Shown piece after piece: positions 1 to 8,515 of a stretch of DNA of 64,000 bases (the first letter of the stretch is position 1; each line of letters begins with the position of its first letter). The notes below the pieces were generated by a model. It had not been told where the DNA came from. It saw nothing but the letters and a program-made list of their open reading frames with translations, and searched no databases. Origin of the DNA: Paraburkholderia phenazinium (GTDB taxonomy: Bacteria > Pseudomonadota > Gammaproteobacteria > Burkholderiales > Burkholderiaceae); NCBI RefSeq assembly GCF_900100735.1, contig NZ_FNCJ01000012.1, positions 124,001-188,000 of the forward strand, written 5' to 3'. Position numbers and translations under genes: made by a program.

Positions 1-66
1 CCGTGTCGCGGAAGGTTTGAGTAACCCGCTATTTCTCGAGAAACTCGAAGAAAGGTGAGCGTAAAT

Positions 67-2928
67 ATGATGAAGCAATTCCAGTCGAACTCCTATCTGT
101 TCGGCGGCAATGCTCCGTACGTAGAAGAAATGTACGAAGCGTATCTCGATAATCCGGCGTCAGTGCCCGAGAACTGGCGTGTGTATTTCGACGCGTTGCA
201 GAACGTTCCTGCATCGGATGGCAGCAATGCCAACGACGTGGCCCATGGCCCGATCGTCGAGTCATTTGCACAACGGGCCAAGGCGAATGCCTTCATCCCG
301 CGCACCGCAACGGGCGGCGAAGACCTCGCTACCGCGCGCAAACAAGTCTACGTACAGTCCCTCATCGGCGCGTATCGCTTCCTTGGCACGCAATGGGCCA
401 ACCTGGATCCGCTGAAGCGCCGCGAACGTCCCGCAATTCCCGAGCTTGAACCTGCGTTCTACGACTTCACTGAAGCCGACATGGACCAGGAGTTCAGCGC
501 GACCAACCTGTACTTCGGGTTCGAACGCGCGTCGCTGCGCGAGATCGTCAAGGCGCTGCGCGACACGTACTGCGGCACGATCGGTGTCGAGTACATGTAT
601 CTGAGCGATCCGGAACAGAAGCGCTGGTGGAAAGAGCGCCTCGAGTCGATCCGCTCCACGCCGAACTTCTCGGCTGACAAGAAGAAACACATTCTGAACC
701 GCTTGACGGCAGCTGAAGGCCTCGAGCGCTTCCTGCACACCAAGTACGTCGGCCAGAAACGCTTCTCGCTCGAAGGCGGCGAAAGCTTCATCGCCTCGAT
801 GGACGAAGTCGTGCGTCACGGCGGCGCTCGCGGCGTTCAGGAAATCGTCATCGGCATGGCCCACCGCGGCCGTCTGAACGTGCTGGTCAATACGCTCGGC
901 AAGATGCCGGCTGACCTGTTTGCCGAATTCGAAGGCAAGCACGTCGACGATCTGCCGGCTGGCGACGTCAAGTACCACAAGGGTTTCTCGTCGGACGTTT
1001 CGACCGAAGGCGGCCCGGTTCACCTGTCGCTCGCGTTCAACCCGTCGCACCTTGAAATCGTCAACCCGGTGGTCGAAGGTTCGGCCAAGGCCCGTATGGA
1101 CCGTCGCGGCGACGACAGCGGCCTGCAAGTGCTGCCGGTGCAGATCCACGGCGACGCGGCCTTCGCTGGCCAGGGCGTCGTGATGGAAACGCTGAACCTC
1201 GCGCAAACGCGTGGTTACGGTACGCACGGCACGCTGCACATCGTCATCAACAACCAGATCGGCTTCACCACGTCGGATCCGCGCGACTCGCGCTCGACGC
1301 TGTACTGCTCGGACGTCGTCAAGATGATCGAAGCACCGGTGCTGCACGTGAACGGTGACGATCCTGAAGCGGTGGTGCTGGCTACGCAGCTGGCAATCGA
1401 TTTCCGGATGCAGTTCCACAAGGACGTCGTCGTCGACATCGTCTGCTTCCGCAAGCTCGGCCACAACGAGCAGGACACGCCGGCGGTCACGCAGCCGCTG
1501 ATGTACAAGACGATTGCGAAGCACCCGGGCACGCGCGCACTGTACGCTGAAAAGCTGGTGCAACAAGGCGTGATCACGGCTGCCGACGCAGAAGAGTACG
1601 TCAAGGCCTACCGCAAGGCGATGGACGAAGGCCACCACACCGTCGATCCGGTGCTCTCGAATTACAAGAGCAAGTACGCGGTGGATTGGGTTCCGTTTCT
1701 GAACCGCAAGTGGACCGACGCAGCGGACACCGCAGTGCCGCTCGCCGAACTGAAGCGCCTCGCTGAGCGCATCACCACGATTCCGGAAAACTTCAAGGTG
1801 CACCCGCTCGTCGAGCGCGTCATCAACGACCGTCGCGCGATGGGCCGTGGTGAAGCGAAGCTCGACTGGGGTATGGGCGAACACCTGGCATTCGCGTCGC
1901 TGGTCGCATCGGGCTACGCTGTGCGCCTGACCGGTCAGGACTCGGGCCGTGGCACGTTCACGCACCGTCACGCAGTGCTGCACGACCAGAACCGCGAACG
2001 CTGGAACGACGGCACCTACGTGCCGCTGCAGAACATCGCCGAAGGTCAGGCGAAGTTCACGGTGATCGACTCGGTGCTGTCGGAAGAAGCCGTTCTCGGC
2101 TTCGAATACGGCTACTCGACCGCTGAACCGAACACGTTCGTCGCATGGGAAGCGCAGTTCGGCGACTTCGTGAACGGCGCGCAAGTCGTGATCGACCAGT
2201 TCATCTCGTCGGGCGAAGTGAAGTGGGGCCGTGTTTCGGGTCTCACGATGCTGCTGCCGCACGGCTACGAAGGCCAGGGTCCGGAGCACTCGTCGGCACG
2301 TATCGAGCGTTTCCTGCAACTGTGCGCAGACCACAACATGCAGGTCGTTCAGCCGACCACGCCGGCACAGATTTTCCACCTGCTGCGCCGTCAGATGATC
2401 CGCCTGTTCCGCAAGCCGCTGATCGTCGCTACGCCGAAGTCGCTGCTGCGCCACAAGGAAGCCGTGTCGGACCTGTCCGAACTGGCGAAGGGCGCGTTCC
2501 AGCCGATCCTCGGCGAAGTGGACGAAGCCATCGAAGCGAAGAAGGTCAAGCGCGTGGTGGTCTGCTCGGGTCGCGTGTATTACGACCTGCTGGCACATCG
2601 CCGCGAAGCGAAGGCCAACGACGTCGCCATCATCCGTATCGAACAGCTCTATCCGTTCGCGCACAAGCAGTTCGAAGCGGAAATGAAGAAGTACGACAAT
2701 GCGACCGAAGTGGTGTGGGTGCAGGACGAGCCGCAGAATCAAGGCCCGTGGTTCTACATCGAGCATCACCTGAAGGAAGGCATGAAGGATGGACAGAAGC
2801 TGGCCTACAGCGGCCGTCCGGCTTCGGCTTCGCCGGCAGTTGGCTACTACGCGAAGCATTACGAGCAGCAGAAGGCGCTGGTTGAAGGTGCATTCGGCCG
2901 TCTGAAGAGCGCGTCGATCGCTAAATAA
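67..2928 (+). CDS. sucA: 2-oxoglutarate dehydrogenase E1 component
   Basis: Thiamine-diphosphate E1 subunit that decarboxylates 2-oxoglutarate and passes the succinyl group to the E2 lipoyl arm in the TCA cycle (cytoplasm). The protein opens with the E1o N-terminal segment (SYLFGGNAPYVEEMYE, E2/E3 binding in this family) and has the family motifs IGMAHRGRLNVL, GDAAFAGQG (ThDP and Mg binding) and HGYEGQGPEHSSAR. Length is about 950 residues, as expected. An in-frame GTG at 55 would add four residues, but AGGTG at 53-57 sits 9 bases before ATG 67, so 67 is preferred. It is first of the odhA-odhB-lpdA set. The promoter lies outside the window. Confidence 0.97.
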   Translation: MMKQFQSNSYLFGGNAPYVEEMYEAYLDNPASVPENWRVYFDALQNVPASDGSNANDVAHGPIVESFAQRAKANAFIPRTATGGEDLATARKQVYVQSLIGAYRFLGTQWANLDPLKRRERPAIPELEPAFYDFTEADMDQEFSATNLYFGFERASLREIVKALRDTYCGTIGVEYMYLSDPEQKRWWKERLESIRSTPNFSADKKKHILNRLTAAEGLERFLHTKYVGQKRFSLEGGESFIASMDEVVRHGGARGVQEIVIGMAHRGRLNVLVNTLGKMPADLFAEFEGKHVDDLPAGDVKYHKGFSSDVSTEGGPVHLSLAFNPSHLEIVNPVVEGSAKARMDRRGDDSGLQVLPVQIHGDAAFAGQGVVMETLNLAQTRGYGTHGTLHIVINNQIGFTTSDPRDSRSTLYCSDVVKMIEAPVLHVNGDDPEAVVLATQLAIDFRMQFHKDVVVDIVCFRKLGHNEQDTPAVTQPLMYKTIAKHPGTRALYAEKLVQQGVITAADAEEYVKAYRKAMDEGHHTVDPVLSNYKSKYAVDWVPFLNRKWTDAADTAVPLAELKRLAERITTIPENFKVHPLVERVINDRRAMGRGEAKLDWGMGEHLAFASLVASGYAVRLTGQDSGRGTFTHRHAVLHDQNRERWNDGTYVPLQNIAEGQAKFTVIDSVLSEEAVLGFEYGYSTAEPNTFVAWEAQFGDFVNGAQVVIDQFISSGEVKWGRVSGLTMLLPHGYEGQGPEHSSARIERFLQLCADHNMQVVQPTTPAQIFHLLRRQMIRLFRKPLIVATPKSLLRHKEAVSDLSELAKGAFQPILGEVDEAIEAKKVKRVVVCSGRVYYDLLAHRREAKANDVAIIRIEQLYPFAHKQFEAEMKKYDNATEVVWVQDEPQNQGPWFYIEHHLKEGMKDGQKLAYSGRPASASPAVGYYAKHYEQQKALVEGAFGRLKSASIAK

Positions 2929-2944
2929 CTTATTGAACCGAACC

Positions 2945-2967
2945 GGGAAAGCGCAGGGCGCTTTCCC
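2945..2967 (+). other. Intra-operon hairpin between sucA and sucB
   Basis: A perfect 10-bp inverted repeat (2945-2954 and 2958-2967, 3-base loop) directly follows sucA. It has no U-tract, so it is more likely an mRNA-stabilising or processing element, or a weak attenuator, than a full terminator. Confidence 0.55.
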
Positions 2968-3051
2968 GCACCGCATCTGAAGGCTCAAACGCCGCAGATC
3001 AGGGTTCGCAGACGGTTCGTTGTCACCAGATACGTATTCAGGAAAATCACA

Positions 3052-4329
3052 ATGGCTATTGTTGAAGTCAAGGTCCCCCAGCTGTCGGAGTCGGTGTCGG
3101 AAGCCACCATGCTGCAGTGGAAGAAGAAGCCCGGTGAGGCTGTCGCGGTCGACGAAATCCTCATCGAAATCGAAACCGACAAGGTCGTGCTGGAAGTGCC
3201 GGCTCCCGCAGCTGGCGTGCTCGCACAAGTCATCTCCAACGACGGCGATATCGTCACGGCCGATCAGGTGATCGCCAAGATCGATACGGAAGGCACCGCT
3301 GGCGCCGCTGCTGTCGAAGCTGAAGTGAAGCCGGCTCCGGTTGCCGCTGCGGCACCCGCAGCAGCACCGGCTGCTCAAGCTGCATCCGCAACGGGTGCCA
3401 GCACGGCCGCCTCGCCGGCCGCCGCCAAGCTGATGGCGGAAAAGAACCTGGCGTCGGGCGACGTCGCCGGCACGGGCCGCGACGGCCGCATCACCAAGGG
3501 TGACGTGCTGACCGCTGGCGCCGCTCCGGCACCGGCTGCCAAGGCCGCTCCGGCTGCTGCACCGAAGGCTGCCAAGCCGTCGCTGCCGGACGTCAAGGCT
3601 CCGGCATCGGCCGAAGCGTGGCTCAAAGACCGCCCGGAACAACGCGTGCCGATGTCGCGTCTGCGCGCGCGTATCGCCGAGCGTCTGCTCGAGTCGCAGC
3701 AAACCAACGCCATCCTCACGACGTTCAACGAAGTGAACATGGCGCCGGTGATGGACCTGCGCAACAAGTACAAGGACAAGTTCGAGAAGGAACATGGCGT
3801 GAAGCTCGGCTTCATGTCGTTCTTCGTCAAGGCTGCGGTCCATGCACTGAAGAAGTTCCCGCTGGTGAACGCGTCGATCGACGGTAACGACATCGTCTAT
3901 CACGGCTATTTCGACATCGGTATCGCGGTCGGTTCGCCGCGTGGCCTGGTGGTGCCGATTCTGCGCAACGCAGATCAGCTGAGCCTCGCAGAAATCGAAA
4001 AGAAGATTGCTGAATTCGGCCAGAAGGCGAAGGACGGCAAGCTGTCGATCGAAGAAATGACGGGTGGTACGTTCTCGATCTCGAACGGCGGTGTGTTCGG
4101 CTCGATGCTGTCGACGCCGATTATCAACCCGCCGCAATCGGCGATCCTGGGCGTGCATGCTACGAAGGAACGCGCTGTGGTCGAAAACGGCCAGATCGTG
4201 ATCCGCCCGATGAACTACCTGGCGCTGTCGTACGACCACCGCATCATCGACGGTCGCGAAGCAGTGCTGTCGCTGGTCGCGATGAAGGACGCGCTGGAAG
4301 ATCCGGCTCGCCTGTTGCTCGACCTGTAA
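3052..4329 (+). CDS. sucB: Dihydrolipoyllysine-residue succinyltransferase (E2)
   Basis: E2 core of the 2-oxoglutarate dehydrogenase complex; transfers succinyl from lipoamide to CoA. Residues 1-75 form a lipoyl domain with the lipoylated Lys44 in ETDKV. Ala/Pro-rich linkers flank a peripheral subunit-binding domain at about 120-155 (MAEKNLASGDVAGTGRDGRI). The catalytic acyltransferase domain runs from about 195 to 425 and carries YDHRIIDG, with catalytic His396 and Asp400. There is one lipoyl domain, as usual for OGDH E2. AGGA at 3040-3043 precedes ATG 3052. It follows sucA by 123 bases. Confidence 0.97.
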   Translation: MAIVEVKVPQLSESVSEATMLQWKKKPGEAVAVDEILIEIETDKVVLEVPAPAAGVLAQVISNDGDIVTADQVIAKIDTEGTAGAAAVEAEVKPAPVAAAAPAAAPAAQAASATGASTAASPAAAKLMAEKNLASGDVAGTGRDGRITKGDVLTAGAAPAPAAKAAPAAAPKAAKPSLPDVKAPASAEAWLKDRPEQRVPMSRLRARIAERLLESQQTNAILTTFNEVNMAPVMDLRNKYKDKFEKEHGVKLGFMSFFVKAAVHALKKFPLVNASIDGNDIVYHGYFDIGIAVGSPRGLVVPILRNADQLSLAEIEKKIAEFGQKAKDGKLSIEEMTGGTFSISNGGVFGSMLSTPIINPPQSAILGVHATKERAVVENGQIVIRPMNYLALSYDHRIIDGREAVLSLVAMKDALEDPARLLLDL

Positions 4330-4347
4330 GCGTCGGTCCGGCCAGGG

Positions 4348-4375
4348 CGCCGGCTTGTGATCCCACAAGCCGGCG
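4348..4375 (+). other. 12-bp hairpin between sucB and lpdA
   Basis: Perfect 12-bp stem (4348-4359 and 4364-4375) with a 4-base loop, just after the sucB stop and lacking a U-run. Its place between two subunit genes suggests a role in mRNA decay or in partial attenuation of E3 expression. That role is inferred. Confidence 0.55.
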
Positions 4376-4481
4376 TCATATTAGCCAAGAGCAAGCAGCA
4401 CGTCTTTAGCATTCCGCAGTACTGGAGCGATGCGCGCCACGAAGCGTGGCCGCGCGTTGTTCCGTCATCAAAAGGATTGTC

Positions 4482-5912
4482 ATGTCCAAAGAATTTGACG
4501 TCGTCGTGATCGGTGCCGGTCCCGGCGGTTATATCGCAGCTATCCGCGCTGCGCAGCTCGGCAAGACCGTTGCCTGTATCGAGAAGTGGAAGAACCCGGC
4601 CGGCGCGCTGAAGCTCGGCGGCACCTGCCTGAACGTGGGTTGCATTCCGTCGAAGGCACTGCTGGCTTCGTCGGAAGAGTTCGAAAACGCGTCGCATCAC
4701 CTCGCCGACCACGGTATCAGCGTGGAAAACGTGCAGGTCGATATTACGAAGATGCTAGCCCGCAAGGAAGGCATCGTCGAGAAGATGACCAAGGGCATTG
4801 AATTCCTGTTCCGCAAGAACAAGATCACGTGGCTCAAGGGCCATGGCAAGTTCACCGGCAAGACGGACGCCGGCGTGCAGATCGAAGTGAGCGGCGAAGG
4901 CGAAACCGAAGTCGTCACGGCGAAGAACGTGATCATCGCCACGGGTTCGAAAGCGCGTCATCTGCCGGGCATCCCGGTCGACAACAAGATCGTCGCCGAC
5001 AACGAAGGCGCATTGAGCTTCGACTCCGTGCCGAAGAAGCTGGCCGTGATCGGCGCCGGCGTGATCGGTCTGGAACTCGGCTCCGTGTGGCGCCGTCTGG
5101 GCGCTGAAGTCACGGTGCTCGAAGCGCTGCCGGAATTCCTCGGCGCGGCGGACCAGGCGCTCGCGAAAGAAGCGGCCAAGCAGTTCAAGAAACAAGGTCT
5201 GGATATTCACGTGGGCGTGAAGGTCGGCGAAGTCACGACGACCGACAAGAGCGTCACGCTGAACTACACGGACAAGGACGGCAACGCACAGAAGCTGGAA
5301 GCAGACCGTCTGATCGTGTCGATCGGCCGCGTGCCGAACACCGACAACCTCGGTCTCGAAGCGATCGGCCTGAAGGCCAACGAACGCGGCTTCATCGACG
5401 TTGACGACCATTGCGCCACCGCAGTGCCGAACGTCTACGCGATCGGCGACGTGGTGCGTGGCCCGATGCTCGCGCACAAGGCTGAAGATGAAGGCGTGCT
5501 GGTCGCTGAAATCATCGACGGTCAGAAGCCGCATATCGACTACAACTGCATTCCGTGGGTGATCTACACCGAACCGGAAATCGCATGGGTCGGCAAGACG
5601 GAACAGCAACTGAAGGCGGAAGGCCGTGAGGTCAAGACGGGCCAGTTCCCGTTCATGGCCAACGGCCGTGCACTCGGCATCAACAAGGCGGATGGTTTCG
5701 TCAAGATGATCGCCGATGCGAAGACCGACGAGCTGCTCGGCGTGCACATCATCTCGGCGAACGCATCGGACCTGATCGCGGAAGCCGTCGTGGCGATGGA
5801 ATTCAAGGCGGCGTCGGAAGACATCGGCCGCATTTGCCATCCGCACCCGTCGTTGTCCGAAGTGATGCGCGAAGCGGCGCTCGCCGTGGACAAGCGCGCG
5901 CTGAACATGTAA
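4482..5912 (+). CDS. lpdA: Dihydrolipoyl dehydrogenase (E3)
   Basis: FAD-dependent E3 that reoxidises dihydrolipoamide with NAD+. The FAD Rossmann motif GAGPGG is at residues 11-16, the redox disulfide is Cys49/Cys54 in CLNVGC, a second nucleotide-binding motif GAGVIGLELG lies near residue 185, and the dimerisation domain ends with the catalytic HPHPSLSE motif. At 476 residues it is full length. An in-frame ATG at 4446 exists, but AAAGGA at 4471-4476 and family alignment support 4482. It is third in the OGDH operon and is followed by a strong terminator. Confidence 0.97.
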   Translation: MSKEFDVVVIGAGPGGYIAAIRAAQLGKTVACIEKWKNPAGALKLGGTCLNVGCIPSKALLASSEEFENASHHLADHGISVENVQVDITKMLARKEGIVEKMTKGIEFLFRKNKITWLKGHGKFTGKTDAGVQIEVSGEGETEVVTAKNVIIATGSKARHLPGIPVDNKIVADNEGALSFDSVPKKLAVIGAGVIGLELGSVWRRLGAEVTVLEALPEFLGAADQALAKEAAKQFKKQGLDIHVGVKVGEVTTTDKSVTLNYTDKDGNAQKLEADRLIVSIGRVPNTDNLGLEAIGLKANERGFIDVDDHCATAVPNVYAIGDVVRGPMLAHKAEDEGVLVAEIIDGQKPHIDYNCIPWVIYTEPEIAWVGKTEQQLKAEGREVKTGQFPFMANGRALGINKADGFVKMIADAKTDELLGVHIISANASDLIAEAVVAMEFKAASEDIGRICHPHPSLSEVMREAALAVDKRALNM

Positions 5913-5955
5913 TCACGCGCACGCCTGACTGATCGCAGCAGCTTAGCTTCACGAC

Positions 5956-5994
5956 GAAGGCGGGCGGGTTCAATCCCTCCCGCCTTCTTTTTTT
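5956..5994 (+). terminator. Rho-independent terminator after lpdA
   Basis: GC-rich stem of 9 bp (5956-5964 with 5979-5987), extended inward by further GC pairs and followed by seven Ts at 5988-5994. It ends the sucA-sucB-lpdA unit 11 bases before zapE begins, so zapE expression needs readthrough or its own promoter. Confidence 0.9.
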
Positions 5995-6005
5995 GCAGCC
6001 AGAAA

Positions 6006-7103
6006 ATGAACGTCACCGAATACTACGAAAAAGAACTGCAGACGCGGGGTTATCAATCGGACCCGGCGCAACGCGCGGCCGTGGACCGTCTGCAGCGGTG
6101 CTACGAAGAGTGGGTCGAGTACAAGTCGCGCCGCTCGAACGCGTTCAAGAAGTTGATCATTCACCCGGACCTGCCGCGCGGCGTCTACATGTGGGGCGGG
6201 GTGGGGCGCGGCAAGAGCTTCCTGATGGACAGCTTCTTTACCGTGGTACCGGTGCAGCGCAAGACGCGTTTGCACTTCCACGAGTTCATGCGCGAAGTGC
6301 ACCGCGAACTCGAAGACCTGAAGGGCCAGGCCGATCCGCTCGACGAACTGGCGCGCCGCATCGGCAAGCGCTACCGCCTGATCTGTTTCGACGAATTCCA
6401 CGTCTCCGACATCGCCGACGCGATGATCCTGTACCGTCTGCTCGACAAGCTGTTCGAGAACCGCGTGCAGTTCGTGATGACGTCCAACTACGATCCGGAT
6501 ACGCTGTACCCGGATGGCCTGCATCGCGATCGCATGCTGCCCGCCATCGAACTGATCAAGTCCAAACTGGATGTGATCAACGTGGATGCGGGCGTCGACT
6601 ACCGGCAGCGTACGCTGGCCCAGGTCGAGGTGTATCACACACCACTGGGTGCGGCCTCGGACAAGGCCCTGCGCGGCGCCTTCGCGAGCCTCGCAGCGGT
6701 GCCCGACGAGAGCCCGATCCTGCGTATCGAAAAGCGCGAGCTCAAAGCACTGCGTAAGGCCGACGGCGTGGTCTGGTTCGATTTCGCGACGCTGTGCGGC
6801 GGCCCGCGCTCGCAGAACGACTATCTGGAGCTGGCGAGCCGCTTTCACGCGGTGATCCTCTCGAGCGTGCCGCAGATGAGCGCGCGCATGGCCTCGGAAG
6901 CACGGCGCTTCACCTGGCTGATCGACGTGTTCTACGACCACAAGGTCAAGCTGCTGATGTCCGCTGCGGTGCCGCCTGAACAGCTATACACGGACGGCCC
7001 GATGGCCAACGAGTTCACTCGCACGGTGTCGCGCATCGTCGAGATGCAATCGAAGGAATATCTCGATGCGCCGCGCCGTATCGTCGATACCTCGCTGACC
7101 TGA
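6006..7103 (+). CDS. zapE: Cell division protein ZapE (AFG1-family ATPase)
   Basis: AAA+ type P-loop ATPase. In E. coli ZapE associates with the Z-ring during late division; the family is also called AFG1/LACE1. Walker A GGVGRGKS is at residues 64-71 and Walker B is RLICFDEFHV near residue 125, followed by a sensor-like VMTSNYDPD segment. At 365 residues it is typical. ATG 6006 lies just after the lpdA terminator and no strong Shine-Dalgarno is seen. Position after lpdA is common in this bacterial group. Confidence 0.93.
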   Translation: MNVTEYYEKELQTRGYQSDPAQRAAVDRLQRCYEEWVEYKSRRSNAFKKLIIHPDLPRGVYMWGGVGRGKSFLMDSFFTVVPVQRKTRLHFHEFMREVHRELEDLKGQADPLDELARRIGKRYRLICFDEFHVSDIADAMILYRLLDKLFENRVQFVMTSNYDPDTLYPDGLHRDRMLPAIELIKSKLDVINVDAGVDYRQRTLAQVEVYHTPLGAASDKALRGAFASLAAVPDESPILRIEKRELKALRKADGVVWFDFATLCGGPRSQNDYLELASRFHAVILSSVPQMSARMASEARRFTWLIDVFYDHKVKLLMSAAVPPEQLYTDGPMANEFTRTVSRIVEMQSKEYLDAPRRIVDTSLT

Positions 7104-7141
7104 GCGATTCTTAAAGTTTTTGTAGTTCCCTAAGACATCGT

Positions 7142-7157
7142 ATCTATTGCGATAGAT
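7142..7157. promoter_or_regulatory. Short inverted repeat upstream of the DUF4096 gene
   Basis: ATCTAT-TGCG-ATAGAT, a perfect 6-bp inverted repeat in the AT-richer leader before the gene at 7282. It could be an operator for a dimeric regulator. This is a pattern only. Confidence 0.25.
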
Positions 7158-7281
7158 CAGAGGCCGCCAGCCTACCGCTGGCGCTTCCCGTCGCATTTTC
7201 AAGATTCGGATTGGTCTTATATTCGCTCCAGGGGCGAGCCGATATCTTCTTAGTCATAGATTTTTGACGAAGGAGAAGTCC

Positions 7282-7737
7282 ATGACCCCGTATCGCGATA
7301 TCAATGATGAAGAATGGCAGCGCGTTGCACCGCTGCTCCCCGAGCTGCGGCCGCGCAGCGAACTGCGCGGCCGGCCTCTCGCCAACACGCGTTCCGTGCT
7401 CAACGGCGTGCTGTGGGTGATGTATAGCGGCGCTACCTGGTCCGCCATGCCGCGCAAATACCCCTCGTACCAAACCTGCCACCGGCGTTTCAAAGCCTGG
7501 CACGAGTCGGGCGTGCTCAAGCGCGTGATGGACCAGTTGTACGGCGAAGCGAGCACCGAGTTGTGCACCATGATGGAGTCGCGCATGCGCATCCATGTCA
7601 GCCCCGAAGAGAAAGCTGCGCGTGCGGAAGCCGCACCTGTCGCACCGTCCAAGCCGGCACTCTACGGCCCGGCAGCCTCGCAACCGGTGGTGCCTTCGGT
7701 ATTCGGCTTCGCAGGATCCTTCAAGCAAGCTGCATGA
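7282..7737 (+). CDS. Stand-alone IS5-type transposase N-terminal (DUF4096-like) protein
   Basis: A 151-residue protein. Residues 1-90 match the helical N-terminal region of IS5/IS4-type transposases (DEEWQRVAPLLPE, GRPLANTRSVLNGVLWV, GATWSAMP, then a TCHRRFKAW-like DNA-binding segment). The catalytic DDE domain is absent. Residues 95-151 are an unrelated Ala/Pro-rich tail. AAGGAG at 7270-7275 is 6 bases before ATG 7282, and the gene has its own terminator. No inverted-repeat ends or target duplication were found, so this is probably a domesticated DNA-binding protein rather than a mobile element. An in-frame TTG at 7264 is less likely. Confidence 0.75.
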   Translation: MTPYRDINDEEWQRVAPLLPELRPRSELRGRPLANTRSVLNGVLWVMYSGATWSAMPRKYPSYQTCHRRFKAWHESGVLKRVMDQLYGEASTELCTMMESRMRIHVSPEEKAARAEAAPVAPSKPALYGPAASQPVVPSVFGFAGSFKQAA

Positions 7738-7770
7738 CGAGTCCAATGAATTGAACCCGCTCAATCGAAA

Positions 7771-7808
7771 AAAACCGGCCGCACGAAAAAATCGTCGGCC
7801 GGCTTTTT
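7771..7808 (+). terminator. Rho-independent terminator after the DUF4096 gene
   Basis: 7-bp stem CCGGCCG/CGGCCGG (7775-7781 with 7796-7802), extended by an inner ACG/CGT pairing, then CTTTTT. An A-run precedes the stem, so it may act on both strands, including for the convergent DUF2147 gene. Confidence 0.85.
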
Positions 7809-7884
7809 ATTGCCTCATGCCCTTGCTGCACACCGCTGTCTCAAGTGCGGTGACATGACGCCGCGTGCGCAGCTCTCTTAAGGC

Positions 7885-8370
7885 TTATTGCTGGCGAATC
7901 CAGGTCTGCGAGCGGCCCAGCAGCGAAACGCCGATATACCCCCGCACCACCAGTTTCTGACCGCCGTCTTCGAGATGCATCTTGCACTTGTAGACCTTGC
8001 CGTTTTCCGGGTCGAGAATCCGGCCGCCGTCCCAGCCGTCGTCATCCTTCTTCATGTCGTTGATGATCGTCATGCCGAGGATCAGCTGGTCTTTTCGCTC
8101 ATCCGTGCAAGCCGTGCAGCGGCGCTCGGGGTGGTCGTTCGGGCCGAGTCCCTTGATGACCTTGCCATCCAGCGCGCCGCTGGCGTCCTGGGTGATCTGT
8201 ACGAGCGCCTTGGGCTGGCCCGTGTTGTCGTCGATGGTTTGCCACGTGCCGACCGGACTGTCGGCCTGCGCCATGGCGGTAACGGCGCTGGCGAGCAGCA
8301 CGCCGGCGAGGGCCGCCTGTTTGGCGGTGCGCATCATGATGGCGCGGGTGCGCTGGGTGAATGACGTCAT
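7885..8370 (-). CDS. Secreted DUF2147-family protein
   Basis: A 161-residue protein with a cleavable signal peptide (hydrophobic ALAGVLLASAVTAMAQA, predicted cut after AMAQA near residue 36). The single DUF2147-type domain starts at SPVGTWQTIDDNTGQPKA, includes a CTAC pair, and ends in GRSQTWIRQQ. Members are small periplasmic beta-rich proteins of unknown function. AAGGAGG (8374-8383, minus strand) gives a strong ribosome site for ATG 8370. It is convergent with the DUF4096 gene and 145 bases downstream of the TpsB gene. Confidence 0.85.
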   Translation of the reverse strand: MTSFTQRTRAIMMRTAKQAALAGVLLASAVTAMAQADSPVGTWQTIDDNTGQPKALVQITQDASGALDGKVIKGLGPNDHPERRCTACTDERKDQLILGMTIINDMKKDDDGWDGGRILDPENGKVYKCKMHLEDGGQKLVVRGYIGVSLLGRSQTWIRQQ

Positions 8371-8515
8371 TGCCTTCCTCCTTGATGAAAGTCGGCGCGA
8401 TCATGGTCGCGCGGCGTTATTGAAAGCGCAGAATACGTTAAAGTGCGCCCGCCGTTTGATAGTGGAGCCTCTAATTGAAACGGCGGCGCATGGGGCACTG
8501 TGCAAAACGCATGCC

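Noticed and set aside
262..4368. A 1368-codon open frame on the minus strand across sucA and sucB
   Set aside because: It is antisense to two clearly identified genes and is rich in Arg, His and Gln, the pattern of a high-GC shadow frame. No conserved motif was seen.
7104..7884. A complete IS5-family insertion sequence
   Set aside because: Only the transposase N-terminus is present. I found no DDE domain, terminal inverted repeats or target duplication.
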